Shown piece after piece: positions 14,443-23,100 of a stretch of DNA of 32,796 nt. The stretch's first letter is position 1. Every line of letters starts with the position of its first letter. Source of the DNA: Rhodospirillales bacterium. GTDB lineage: Bacteria; Pseudomonadota; Alphaproteobacteria; Rhodospirillales; JASLLZ01. The notes under the pieces are model-generated. The model ran no database searches. It was not told the DNA's origin and was given only the letters and a program-made list of their open reading frames with translations. Position numbers and translations under genes: made by a program. The stretch is taken from assembly GCA_030754885.1 (NCBI GenBank), contig JASLZL010000068.1, positions 1 through 32,796 of the forward strand, written 5' to 3'.

Positions 14443-17400
14443 GTGAGTGATCGGAAAGGGCCATCAGCGACGGCCCGTCGGTCCACAGCAGCAGACAGCG
14501 TACCGGGCGGTCGGGATAGACATCGCGCAGAAGGGCGCGGTAGGCGGCCATCTGCGCGAGATAGACAGCGGCGACGTGATCCTCGTCGGCGGGCGGCGGG
14601 CGGTTGGTTTTGTAGTCGATCACCGTCACTGCCGCGTCGGTAACGACTAGTCGGTCGACCTGAGCGGAGACCGCCCGGCCACCAACCACACCGACCAAGG
14701 GCACTTCGGCCAGGCTTTCGGGGCCGAACACATCGGCGAAGCGGGCATCGTCGAGTACCGCCAGGACCTCGGCGGTGATCTCCGCTTGCGCCGAGGCCTC
14801 GAGGTCGTGAGTCGGGCGGGCCAGGAAATCGCGAGCGGCGGCGTCCCGCGCCGCCCTCGGTACGTCCGGCAGGCTTTGCAGCAAGCGATGGATCAGGCGG
14901 CCGCGTCGGAAGCGGGCACCATCGTCTGTGCCAAAGGGCGAGCGCACGGTTGGTTCGTCGGCGCCGGGCCGCGATGGCGCCAGGGGGCGCGGCGGATCGG
15001 CTTCGGTCGGTGCCGCCCGCTCAGTCCAGGCAGGTGGCGGATCGGCCTCGCCGGTCTCGGGCGCCGCCTCTTCCATACCGTCGGGTGGCGCATCCTGTAT
15101 GTCGGTTCGTCGCCAGCCGGTGGCGCCGAAGGGCAGCGCCACCTCTATGCCTGTTTCACGCACCGCTGTCCCCACCAGGTCGTACCAGCAGCCCGTGTCG
15201 CGGCCCCGTTTGTTTTCCCAGCCGCAGACGTAAAGCCGATCACGGGCACGGGTCATGGCGACGTAGAGCAGTCGGCGGTATTCCATCTCGCCGCGCTGGC
15301 GCGCCAGATCGCCGAGGTTGGTGCACAGTTCGGTCTCGGCTTTGCGGTGGGTCGGCCACAACACAAAGGGCTCCCCTTCGCCACCCCACAAGAGGCCGGC
15401 GCCATGCCTTGGGCCAGGCACGGTGCAGGTGTCGGGCAGGAAGACAATGTCCGACTGCAATCCCTTGGCGCCATGCACCGTCATCACGCGGACCTCGCCC
15501 AAGCCATGTTCCAGGTCGCGCTTGACCTGAGTCTCCCCGGCGGCCAGCCAGTGCAGGAACCCCTGCAACGAGGGGACGTGCTGGCGTTCATAGTCGAGGG
15601 CGAGGGATAGGAATTCGTCGAGGGGATCGCCGGCGTCGGGGCCTAAGCGGCCGAGGATGCGACGGCGCTCGCCGTCGCGGCCCAGTGCCTCGGCGAAGAA
15701 CTCGAACGGCGGCGCGAAGTCAGCTTTGGCGAGAAGGGCCGTGAGCCGGGTCCAGGCGTCGTCGAAGCGCGGGTCGGCGGACCGACGTTCACCCAACGCC
15801 CGCCACAGGCTTCCTTGGCGTCCGTGGGCCAGTTTGAATAGTGCGTCGTCGTCGAAGCCGAATGCCGGTCCCTTGAGTGCCACTGCCAGGTTGAGGTCGT
15901 CGTCGGGTAGCAGGGCGAAGTGACCCAAGGCCGCCAGATCCATGACCGCCAGTTGATCGGTGAGTATCATGCGGTCGGCGCCGGCCACCGGAATACGCCG
16001 TTCCTTGAGGCAGCGCACCATCTCTTCGGCGAACGGGGCACGGCGGCGCAGAAGGATCATGATATCGCCTGGCCGCACCGGGCGGCCCCTCGATTCAAGG
16101 ATTTCGCGGTCCTTTATCCAGCCGGCAATGTGATCGGCGATGCGGCGTGCCAGAAGGGCCGGCGGACTTTCGGCGGAAACCTGATCGAGGGGGGCGTCCC
16201 AGGGATCAGTATCCGTTTGTGCTTCGGGCGTGACCGTTGGCCACAATTCGATCAAGCCGGCTTGCCCGTCGCGCGATGAAAGGTGGCGCAGGGTCCCGCC
16301 GGCCGCCACCACGCCCGCGCCGGCGGCCTCATTTGCGAACACCCGGTCGACGCAGTCCAGCACAGTCGCGGTGGTGCGGTAGGATTTCGCCAGCTCCACC
16401 GACCGCCAACCCTCGCCGGCTGCCGTTGCGCGGTCTTCGAAGTGGCGGTGCATGGCGGTGAAGGCATCGGGGTCGGCGCCTTGGAAGCTGAAAATGGACT
16501 GTTTTTCGTCGCCGACAGCGAAAACGGTGCGCCGTGTCTCGCGGCTGCCGGTGCCGGCGAAGAACTCCTGGGCCAGGGCGGCCACGATACGCCACTGCTC
16601 GGGGCTGGTGTCTTGGGCCTCATCGACCAAGATATGATCGATACCGCCGTCCAGCTTGTAGTGGACCCAGGCCGCTTGGCCATCGTCCCCCAAGAGCCGC
16701 CGCGCCGCACCGATGAGGTCGTCGTAGTCAAGCAGCGCGCGTTCGTCCTTCAAGACGCCATAGGCGGCGAGGAGGGCCTCGCCAATGGTCAGCAGGGCGG
16801 TGGTCGAAGCGGCGACGGTGACGGCCCGCAGGCGCTCGTGAACGGCGACAATGCGCGCCTGTTCCTCGATAAGGACCTCGAAGATCCCAGGCTCGGCATC
16901 CCGCACCGCCTTGGTCATCAACCTCGTGGGTTCTCGTGCCTCGTCCTTGGCTGTGAGGAACAAGCGGTCGTAGGCGCCGACGAAAATACCCTCCCGGCTG
17001 TCCGGGCTGTCGAGCCAGGCGCGGATTGCCGCCGCCCGTTCCTGGTCTTTTTTGCTTCCCTTCTCGAGGGCGGCGGCGGTGCGGTGCAGGCCCAGTTCGT
17101 CGAAGGCGCCGGCGGCGCAGGCACTTGTAATGACGCTGTCCGTGGTCTCGTCGGCCGCCACCCCAAGGGCGTCGCGGACGGCGCCAAGCAGGCCGTTCAG
17201 GCCGCCATGGTCCTCGATCAGTCGGCCAAGGCGGCCGCGGTGGGTATCCAGTTCGCCGATGACGGAAGCGAAGGCAGTCTCGTCGACCAGGGCCGCCAGA
17301 TGCGCCAAGGCACCGGCCAGGGGGCCGGATGCATCGTCGAGGGCGCCGGCGAGCAGGCGGTCGCGGGCCTCGGCACGCAATTCCGCCGCCGTGCGTTCGT

Positions 17401-17833
17401 CGATCACCGAGAAATGGGGCGCGACGTCTGCTTCCAGGGGGAAACGCCCGAGGAGCGATTCGCAGAACGAGTGGATGGTGCGGATCTTGAGGCCGTCGGG
17501 CACCTCCAGGATATCGGCGAAGAGGCGCCGCGCCCGGACCAGGGTTTCCGCCTTGGCCTTGCCGTCCATGAGGTCTTCGAGGGCCGGGGCCAAACCGGCG
17601 TCGTCCATCGCCGCCCAAGAACCAAGGCGCTTGCCGAGACGGTTCGCCATCTCGGCCGCCGCCGCCCGGGTAAAGGTCAGGCACAAGATGCGGCCGGGCG
17701 GTGTGCCGGCAAGCAAAAGCCGTGCGATGCGGTCGACCAGAACATGCGTCTTGCCGGTACCGGCGTTGGCCGATACCCAGACCGAGCGCTCCGGATCGGC
17801 GGCAGCGCGTTGTTCGTTTGTGCCGACGCTCAT
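14423..17833 (-). CDS. addA: Double-strand break repair helicase AddA (helicase-nuclease)
   Basis: ATP-driven SF1A helicase and nuclease subunit of AddAB, which resects broken DNA ends for RecA, like RecBCD. The 1136 residues show Walker A NAGTGKTH (23-30), CLTFTRAAAAEM, the Walker B DEAQDTSPEQW near 402, GDEKQSIFSFQGADP, the SYRTT motif, TVHGAKGLQSDIV and VAMTRARDRLYV, then a C-terminal RecB-type nuclease: LIHRLLQ, and VIDYKTNRP with Asp1073 and Lys1075. The ATG at 17833 shares ATGA with the addB stop; a start nine codons earlier at 17860 is less likely. Very long but normal for alphaproteobacterial AddA. Confidence 0.96.
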   Translation of the reverse strand: MSVGTNEQRAAADPERSVWVSANAGTGKTHVLVDRIARLLLAGTPPGRILCLTFTRAAAAEMANRLGKRLGSWAAMDDAGLAPALEDLMDGKAKAETLVRARRLFADILEVPDGLKIRTIHSFCESLLGRFPLEADVAPHFSVIDERTAAELRAEARDRLLAGALDDASGPLAGALAHLAALVDETAFASVIGELDTHRGRLGRLIEDHGGLNGLLGAVRDALGVAADETTDSVITSACAAGAFDELGLHRTAAALEKGSKKDQERAAAIRAWLDSPDSREGIFVGAYDRLFLTAKDEAREPTRLMTKAVRDAEPGIFEVLIEEQARIVAVHERLRAVTVAASTTALLTIGEALLAAYGVLKDERALLDYDDLIGAARRLLGDDGQAAWVHYKLDGGIDHILVDEAQDTSPEQWRIVAALAQEFFAGTGSRETRRTVFAVGDEKQSIFSFQGADPDAFTAMHRHFEDRATAAGEGWRSVELAKSYRTTATVLDCVDRVFANEAAGAGVVAAGGTLRHLSSRDGQAGLIELWPTVTPEAQTDTDPWDAPLDQVSAESPPALLARRIADHIAGWIKDREILESRGRPVRPGDIMILLRRRAPFAEEMVRCLKERRIPVAGADRMILTDQLAVMDLAALGHFALLPDDDLNLAVALKGPAFGFDDDALFKLAHGRQGSLWRALGERRSADPRFDDAWTRLTALLAKADFAPPFEFFAEALGRDGERRRILGRLGPDAGDPLDEFLSLALDYERQHVPSLQGFLHWLAAGETQVKRDLEHGLGEVRVMTVHGAKGLQSDIVFLPDTCTVPGPRHGAGLLWGGEGEPFVLWPTHRKAETELCTNLGDLARQRGEMEYRRLLYVAMTRARDRLYVCGWENKRGRDTGCWYDLVGTAVRETGIEVALPFGATGWRRTDIQDAPPDGMEEAAPETGEADPPPAWTERAAPTEADPPRPLAPSRPGADEPTVRSPFGTDDGARFRRGRLIHRLLQSLPDVPRAARDAAARDFLARPTHDLEASAQAEITAEVLAVLDDARFADVFGPESLAEVPLVGVVGGRAVSAQVDRLVVTDAAVTVIDYKTNRPPPADEDHVAAVYLAQMAAYRALLRDVYPDRPVRCLLLWTDGPSLMALSDHSLDDHAP

Positions 17834-20799
17834 TCCCCGTCCCCCCGGCCGCTCAGCCATTCCTTGACCCGGGCCAGATGGTCGTAATCGCCAAAGCGGC
17901 CGATGAACATGGGTCTGGGCCGCGACAGATAGGGCGTTTCAGGATCGTCGTAGGCCGCGACGCGCCGGGTTAGCCCGTCCAAGGCTTCCGCCGTGACGTC
18001 GCCGACGTCCTTGGTAAACACTTTTTCCTCGCCCGGTTGGCGGCCGCCGCTCAGGCGCAGGTAGGCCAGTTCCTCGACCCCCCCGGCGTCAAGGTCCTTA
18101 AATCCGCCCGCCTGGGCGATGGCCGCTCCTAGGGTCAGTTGAGGAACCAAGCCGCTTTTTACCTGAGGCCATGTCGGCGCCTGGCCGGTTTTGTAATCGA
18201 CGACGCGAAGGCCTCCGCCGGCCCGCCGGTCGATGCGGTCGGCGCGGGCCGTAAGCTCGAACGGCCCGGCTGGACCGGAAATCTCGATGGTCCCATCGAC
18301 CTCCGTCGCCGCCACGGTCAGGCCGGCGGCGCGTTGGCGGCGCTCGAATTCTACGAACCAACGTGCGATGCGCTGGAAGCGGGGCCACCAGAAGGCGCGT
18401 ACGCCGGGCCGCGCCAGGGTATCGCTAAAGACGTCTTTGCCAATTGCCACCAATTGCTCAAGGGCGTCGTCGGGTAAGTTGTCGGGATAGGCGGCGACGA
18501 AACGCTCCAGGGCCGCGTGGATGATCGTGCCGCGCTCGGCTGCGCCGGGCTCGGCGTCCAAGGGGTCGAGGGGCCGGAGGTCAAGAACGCGGCGCGCGTA
18601 TATAGCGTAGGGATCGCGGATCCAGGTCTCAACGGCGGTCACCGAAAGGTGGCGCGGCCGCGCCCGGACCGGTGGCCGCGGGGCCGGTGCTGCGACGGGT
18701 CTGGGCTCGGCGACGCCGTCCAGGTCCGACCACCAGCCGCGCCAGCGCGGGTCGGGGTGGAAGGCCGTCTCCAGGTCTGTTCCCTGGACCAGGTTCTCAA
18801 TCCGCGCCAGCCATCGCGAGGGGACCGTCGGCGTGCCGCCGACGCGGCTCGCCCTGCTCAGCACCACCCGGGGCGCCGAAAACGCCTGGGCAAAGTCATG
18901 CGCCGTCTGGCCGATGCGCCGTTCCGGCTGGGGCAGGCCGAAGCGGGTCAACATGGGGCGACTCATCCACGGGCTGGACACGGCCTCGGGTGGCCAGGTG
19001 CCTTCGTTGAGGCCGCCGAGGACCAGCACGTCCGCATGCTGGAGCCGCGCCTCCAAAAGTCCCCAGATGTTGAGGCGCGGATGGCGGCCCCAGCGTGGCC
19101 TAACGACGCGGCCCGCCAATAAGGTGTCGAACAGCGCCGGATAGGAGGCCGAGGCCATCCGGTCCAGTACCGTGCCCGCTTGGGCCAGCTCGGCGACGAA
19201 AGCAGCCGCCGCCTCGCCGCTCTCGCCGGCCCACAGCCGCGCCGCGCCCTCTTCGTCATCGGTGGCAGCCAGCGCCTCGGCCATGGCGACGTGGGCGCGC
19301 AACAGATCGGGCAGAGACGCCGTGCCCCGGTCAACAAGGCGCGCGAAGGGCCGTGTTGCCTCGTCAAGGGTATCCACAAGGCGCGCCAGGGCCGGTGCAT
19401 CCTGGGCCACGGCGGCCCTCAGCCCGGCCAGGCCGGCGGCCGGACGCGGGCCCCGCAAGACCTCGATTTCGAGGCGGCGAACGGCGGCGCGGAATGCGTT
19501 CGTGCCCTCCCCACCGCCGGCTAGTGGATGTTTGAGGGCAGAGAGCAGGGGTACCGGGGCAAAGCCGTCCACAACCATGCGGGCGCAGAGGCGGAGGAAG
19601 GCGCCGGGTGGCGTCTGGTCCAGGGGTTGGCCGGCAGAATCATCGATCTCCACGCCCCAGCGCCGAAGTTCGGCTGCCACCCGGCGCGCCAGGCCACGGT
19701 CCGGGGTGACCAGGGCGGCGGTGCGGCCTTCGTCCTCCAGGGCCTGGCGCAGGACGAGGGCGATGACGCCGGCCTCTTCTTGTTCGCCGGTGCATTCGAT
19801 GCGGCTGACGCCGATCAAGGCGCTGGCGTTGGGCGGGCCAGCGTCCGGCGCCTCCAGGGCGGCGGCGGGCCTGAGCGCCCGGTGGACCAGCTCGGCGCGC
19901 GCCGGCGTCGTTCCGATGAGGCCGGGGGACGGCCAGTCCTTTACCCCCTCGGGCGCCACGCCTAAGTGTTCGAGCAGCCGGGCCATGCCGTATTGGGGAT
20001 GGGACGGCGGGTAAGCCTTGCGCGTCTCGGCGTCGGCTTGCCGGTCAAGGCCGGGCAGCACCACGGCGCCCCGTGGCAGGCCGGCGACCACGCCCAAGAG
20101 GTCGGCGGTGGCGGGAATGCTGCCCGTCGATCCGGCGACGACAACGGGATCGACGGGCGGTTGGCGCCGCCATACATCGGCCTGGGCCGTGAGCAACAGG
20201 TTGCGGCGCCGGGCCGCGTCGACGCCGTCCTCGGCGGCCAGGATGGCGGGCCATCGTTCGGTGACAATTTTCATGAAATCGAGGGTGATCCGCCAATGGT
20301 CGGCGAAGTCGTCGGGGACCAGATCGGCCAGACCGTCGAAGGACAGGCGTTCGGTCTCCACCTGATCCAAGAGACGCGCCAGTTCGATGGCCAAGCGCGC
20401 CGCGTGATCGGGCGTCGTGCCTGGCGTTCCCAAGGCAAGGATAAGGCGCGTCAACAGCAGTTGGCGGCGCAGTCCCGAGAGAACCGGAGGTAGATTGAGG
20501 CCGCCCTCGGCTAAGTCTGTCTCTCCATCGCGCCATCCGGCGAGTGCCAGTTCGTCCTCGTCCATGTCGCCCAGCGCCACCAGCCGCGGCAACAAGGTGG
20601 GTCGGCCCTGGCGCAGGCGTAAGAAGGCCTCGCGCGCGCTGCGACATGCACGCCGGTTGGGCAGCAGGACCGTGGCCCGGGCCAGGGCCGCCGCCTCCCC
20701 ACCGGCATCGGCCCACAAACCCGCCACCAGGGCGTCGACGAACGGCAACCCGGCCGGAATGGTGAAGACGCGTTCAGTGTCGATCATTGTGGCGCTCAT
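17830..20799 (-). CDS. addB: Double-strand break repair protein AddB (nuclease subunit)
   Basis: Partner of AddA with 989 residues. The N-terminal part resembles an inactive helicase: ATVLLPNRRACRSAREAFL stands in place of motif-rich DNA-binding segments, and no Walker A P-loop is visible. The middle part carries WPPEAVSSPWMSRPMLTRFGL. The C-terminus holds a RecB-type nuclease: GTIIHAALERFV, LTARADRIDRR and VVDYKTGQ with Asp868 and Lys870. The four-cysteine iron-sulphur motif of Gram-positive AddB is not seen. ATG at 20799 overlaps the murU stop as ATGA, which decides the start over an upstream frame extension. Confidence 0.95.
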   Translation of the reverse strand: MSATMIDTERVFTIPAGLPFVDALVAGLWADAGGEAAALARATVLLPNRRACRSAREAFLRLRQGRPTLLPRLVALGDMDEDELALAGWRDGETDLAEGGLNLPPVLSGLRRQLLLTRLILALGTPGTTPDHAARLAIELARLLDQVETERLSFDGLADLVPDDFADHWRITLDFMKIVTERWPAILAAEDGVDAARRRNLLLTAQADVWRRQPPVDPVVVAGSTGSIPATADLLGVVAGLPRGAVVLPGLDRQADAETRKAYPPSHPQYGMARLLEHLGVAPEGVKDWPSPGLIGTTPARAELVHRALRPAAALEAPDAGPPNASALIGVSRIECTGEQEEAGVIALVLRQALEDEGRTAALVTPDRGLARRVAAELRRWGVEIDDSAGQPLDQTPPGAFLRLCARMVVDGFAPVPLLSALKHPLAGGGEGTNAFRAAVRRLEIEVLRGPRPAAGLAGLRAAVAQDAPALARLVDTLDEATRPFARLVDRGTASLPDLLRAHVAMAEALAATDDEEGAARLWAGESGEAAAAFVAELAQAGTVLDRMASASYPALFDTLLAGRVVRPRWGRHPRLNIWGLLEARLQHADVLVLGGLNEGTWPPEAVSSPWMSRPMLTRFGLPQPERRIGQTAHDFAQAFSAPRVVLSRASRVGGTPTVPSRWLARIENLVQGTDLETAFHPDPRWRGWWSDLDGVAEPRPVAAPAPRPPVRARPRHLSVTAVETWIRDPYAIYARRVLDLRPLDPLDAEPGAAERGTIIHAALERFVAAYPDNLPDDALEQLVAIGKDVFSDTLARPGVRAFWWPRFQRIARWFVEFERRQRAAGLTVAATEVDGTIEISGPAGPFELTARADRIDRRAGGGLRVVDYKTGQAPTWPQVKSGLVPQLTLGAAIAQAGGFKDLDAGGVEELAYLRLSGGRQPGEEKVFTKDVGDVTAEALDGLTRRVAAYDDPETPYLSRPRPMFIGRFGDYDHLARVKEWLSGRGDGE

Positions 20800-21536
20800 C
20801 GCCGCTCCCTCGTGGCGTAGCGCAGCGAAAGATAGGTCTCGGCCTCGGCCAGGCCGTCCGGCGTGCCGACATGAAACCACTCGCCGTCGTGGACGACGCC
20901 ATAGAGACGGCCTGCTTCGATGGCTTGGTCGTAGAGGCGGTTGAGCGAGAACGGTCCCGCCGGGGCGTCAGCGAAAAGGCGCGGATGGAGGATCTGGACA
21001 CCGGTGAACAGAAAGGGCGCGACCTCGCATTCGGGGCGGCGGACCAGGCGGCCAAGGGGATCGGCCAGAAAGTCACCCCGCCCTCGGTAACCATAGGCGT
21101 CCACCGTCGCGTGGAGAAGCAGCAGGCCGTCCATGCGAGCATCGTCCCAGGCTTCGGCAAGGCGCTCCAAGGCCGGCTGGGGGCCGTCGAGCCATAAAAC
21201 GTCGGCATTGGCCACCCAGAACGGTCCGTCGCCGAGGCGCGGTAGCGCCTTGGCGACGCCGCCTCCGGTCTCGAGAAGCTCTGCCTCGTGCGAAAATTCG
21301 ATGGCCGGCTTGGAGCGCGGTGCTAAGTGTGCCTCGATCAAGGACCCAAGGTGGTGCAGATTGACCGTGACCTTGTCGACGCCAGCCTCTTCTAGACGGT
21401 CGAGAGCGCGGTCGAGGAGCGTGCGCCCGCCGACCTCAATCAGGGGCTTGGGCAGGGTTTCGGTGATGGGCCGCATGCGCAGTCCAAGGCCGGCGGCCAG
21501 CACCATGGCCGTCCCCGGGGCACGTTGATCACTCAT
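20796..21536 (-). CDS. murU: N-acetylmuramate alpha-1-phosphate uridylyltransferase (MurU-like nucleotidyltransferase)
   Basis: Sugar-1-phosphate nucleotidyltransferase of 246 residues. MVLAAGLGLRMRP (11-23) and LPKPLIEVGGRTLL give the NTP-binding signature; ANADVLWLDG supplies the metal-binding Asp, and FLFTGVQILHPRLF and FHVGTPDGLAEAE close the sugar-binding site. Next to amgK it most likely converts MurNAc-1-phosphate to UDP-MurNAc in peptidoglycan recycling, the pathway that bypasses MurA in Pseudomonas. Its stop overlaps the addB start, and its ATG at 21536 overlaps the amgK stop by 8 bases. A TTG further upstream at 21575 is rejected. Confidence 0.88.
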   Translation of the reverse strand: MSDQRAPGTAMVLAAGLGLRMRPITETLPKPLIEVGGRTLLDRALDRLEEAGVDKVTVNLHHLGSLIEAHLAPRSKPAIEFSHEAELLETGGGVAKALPRLGDGPFWVANADVLWLDGPQPALERLAEAWDDARMDGLLLLHATVDAYGYRGRGDFLADPLGRLVRRPECEVAPFLFTGVQILHPRLFADAPAGPFSLNRLYDQAIEAGRLYGVVHDGEWFHVGTPDGLAEAETYLSLRYATRERR

Positions 21537-22542
21537 GAGGCCACCGACGGGCGGATGGGGGAACGTGGCGTGCAAACCAATCGGCGACGGGGCCCAACGA
21601 AGGATAGCGGAGTGCCGCCTCTAGGAGCCGCCAGACCCGGGGGATGTGGATCAGGTAGTCGGGCTTCCCGTCGCGTTGACTCAACCGGGTGAAGATGCCG
21701 ATCACCTTGGCGTGGCGCTGGGCGGCGAGAATCGCGTAGCTGTCATCGAAGCCCTGCCGGTCGAGGCCGGGAAAGGCGGCGCGGTAGCGCGTCTTCATGG
21801 CGTCGGCCAGTCCGGCGTCGATGTCGCGCCGGGCATCCTCCAGAAGCGACATCAGGTCATAGGCGGCGGGGCCGTCCAACGCGTCCTGGAAGTCGAGGAG
21901 ACCGCAGGCGGCGACACCGTCGCGTCCGTCCAACCACATCAGATTGTCGACGTGATAGTCCCTGAGGACCAAAGTGCGGGGCTGGGCATGAAGGGTGGGT
22001 AAAGTGCTGCGCCAGGCTTCCGCGTATGAACGCCTGGCTTCCTCAGGTATCGGATGGCCGCTCGCCGCGGGCAGAGCCCAATCGATAAGAAGGTTGGCCT
22101 CGTCGATCAACGTCGCGTCATCGTAAGGGGCGAGACCGGCGGGAATGGCATCGTCGGGCGCCAAGCGGTGGAGATGGATCAGCACGTCCACCGCGAGGGC
22201 GTAGAGCGTGGATTCTTCCGGCTGCTGTTTCGTGGTGCCGTTCAAGATGCGCGTGTAGGTGGCGTCGCCCAGGTCTTCGATGACCAGGAATCCGTTTTTG
22301 GTGTCTTCGGCATGGACCTTGGGGGCGCTTAGGCCGAGGCGACGCAAATGACGGGCAATGGTAACGAAGGCGCGGGTGTTTTCATGGGGCGGCGGAGCGT
22401 CCATGAGGATGGCGTTGCGCGGACCGTCGTCAAGGCGCAGGTAGTGCCGGAACGAGGCATCGTTGGCCAGCCCGGCGCGACCGGCTCCACCCCATCCGGC
22501 GGTCTCCAGAAAGGCGTCGAGACGGCGCGCCCGGTCAGTCAT
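21529..22542 (-). CDS. amgK: N-acetylmuramate/N-acetylglucosamine anomeric kinase (AmgK-like phosphotransferase)
   Basis: Aminoglycoside-phosphotransferase-fold kinase of 337 residues. LANDASFRHYLRL and ILMDAPPPHENTRAF are the AmgK-type nucleotide loop, LVIEDLGDATY is the hinge region, LVLRDYHVDNLMWL holds the catalytic Asp and Asn, and GLLDFQDALDGPAAYDLMSLLEDARRD is the metal-binding DFxD block. It would phosphorylate MurNAc at C1 so that MurU can activate it. Tight overlap with both tsaE (ATGACTGA) and murU argues for one transcript. The ATG at 22542 fits the family start; the frame extension to 22590 is not needed. Confidence 0.88.
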   Translation of the reverse strand: MTDRARRLDAFLETAGWGGAGRAGLANDASFRHYLRLDDGPRNAILMDAPPPHENTRAFVTIARHLRRLGLSAPKVHAEDTKNGFLVIEDLGDATYTRILNGTTKQQPEESTLYALAVDVLIHLHRLAPDDAIPAGLAPYDDATLIDEANLLIDWALPAASGHPIPEEARRSYAEAWRSTLPTLHAQPRTLVLRDYHVDNLMWLDGRDGVAACGLLDFQDALDGPAAYDLMSLLEDARRDIDAGLADAMKTRYRAAFPGLDRQGFDDSYAILAAQRHAKVIGIFTRLSQRDGKPDYLIHIPRVWRLLEAALRYPSLGPVADWFARHVPPSARRWPHE

Positions 22543-23044
22543 GACGGGCCTCGGCGAAGGCGGCGGTGAGGCGGTCGCTCCACGCGCCATGCCCGGTTAG
22601 CCGGATCGCACGGGCGCCCGCCTGGGCAGCGTGCTTCAGGGCTACGTCCAGGTGATCGGGGGGTAGCCGGCCGCCCAGCCGGTCCGGCCATTCGATCAGG
22701 CTTATCCCTTCGGTGAAGGCTTCGTCAATGCCCAGTTCCCAGGCCTCGTCCGGGTGGGTCAGGCGATAGAGATCGAAGTGGTGGATGGTGGCGTCGCCGA
22801 CGTCGTAAGTTTGGACCAGGGTGAAGGTTGGGCTGGGCACCTCTTCATAACCCGTCTCGGGTGCCCGGCGCGCGTGGATGAAGGCGCGGGCGAAGGCGGT
22901 CTTTCCCGAACCAAGCGGCCCGGAAAGCGCGATCACGTCGCCCGGCCGCGCCAATCGCGCCAAGCGCGCCGCCAGGTCCGCCGTGGCCACCTCGTCCGCC
23001 AGGTCGAGTGTTAAGAAAGCTTGGTCTGTTCGGGCTCCGTTCAT
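22535..23044 (-). CDS. tsaE: tRNA threonylcarbamoyladenosine biosynthesis ATPase TsaE
   Basis: ATPase that works with TsaB and TsaD to make t6A37 on ANN-decoding tRNAs. The 169-residue protein has GDVIALSGPLGSGKTAFARAF with the P-loop at 42-49, PSPTFTLVQTY, the metal-site HFDLYRL, and EGISLIEWPDRL, all family hallmarks. The ATG at 23044 follows AAGGATCAGGC, a good ribosome site, and is preferred to an in-frame upstream start at 23134 that would run into divL. tsaE next to amgK is the usual alphaproteobacterial order. Confidence 0.95.
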   Translation of the reverse strand: MNGARTDQAFLTLDLADEVATADLAARLARLARPGDVIALSGPLGSGKTAFARAFIHARRAPETGYEEVPSPTFTLVQTYDVGDATIHHFDLYRLTHPDEAWELGIDEAFTEGISLIEWPDRLGGRLPPDHLDVALKHAAQAGARAIRLTGHGAWSDRLTAAFAEARHD

Positions 23045-23100
23045 GCCTGATCCTTGGTATGACCTTTGTAACCGCCGCCTAGGCGATGGGCAACCGGCTG

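Noticed and set aside
17830-17860. Longer addA start at 17860
   Set aside because: ATG at 17833 forms the ATGA overlap seen at neighbouring junctions and gives the family N-terminus.
16283-17887. Long plus-strand open frame (534 codons) opposite addA
   Set aside because: It is the shadow of a high-GC gene; addA on the other strand has full helicase and nuclease motifs, and the shadow protein has no recognisable domain.
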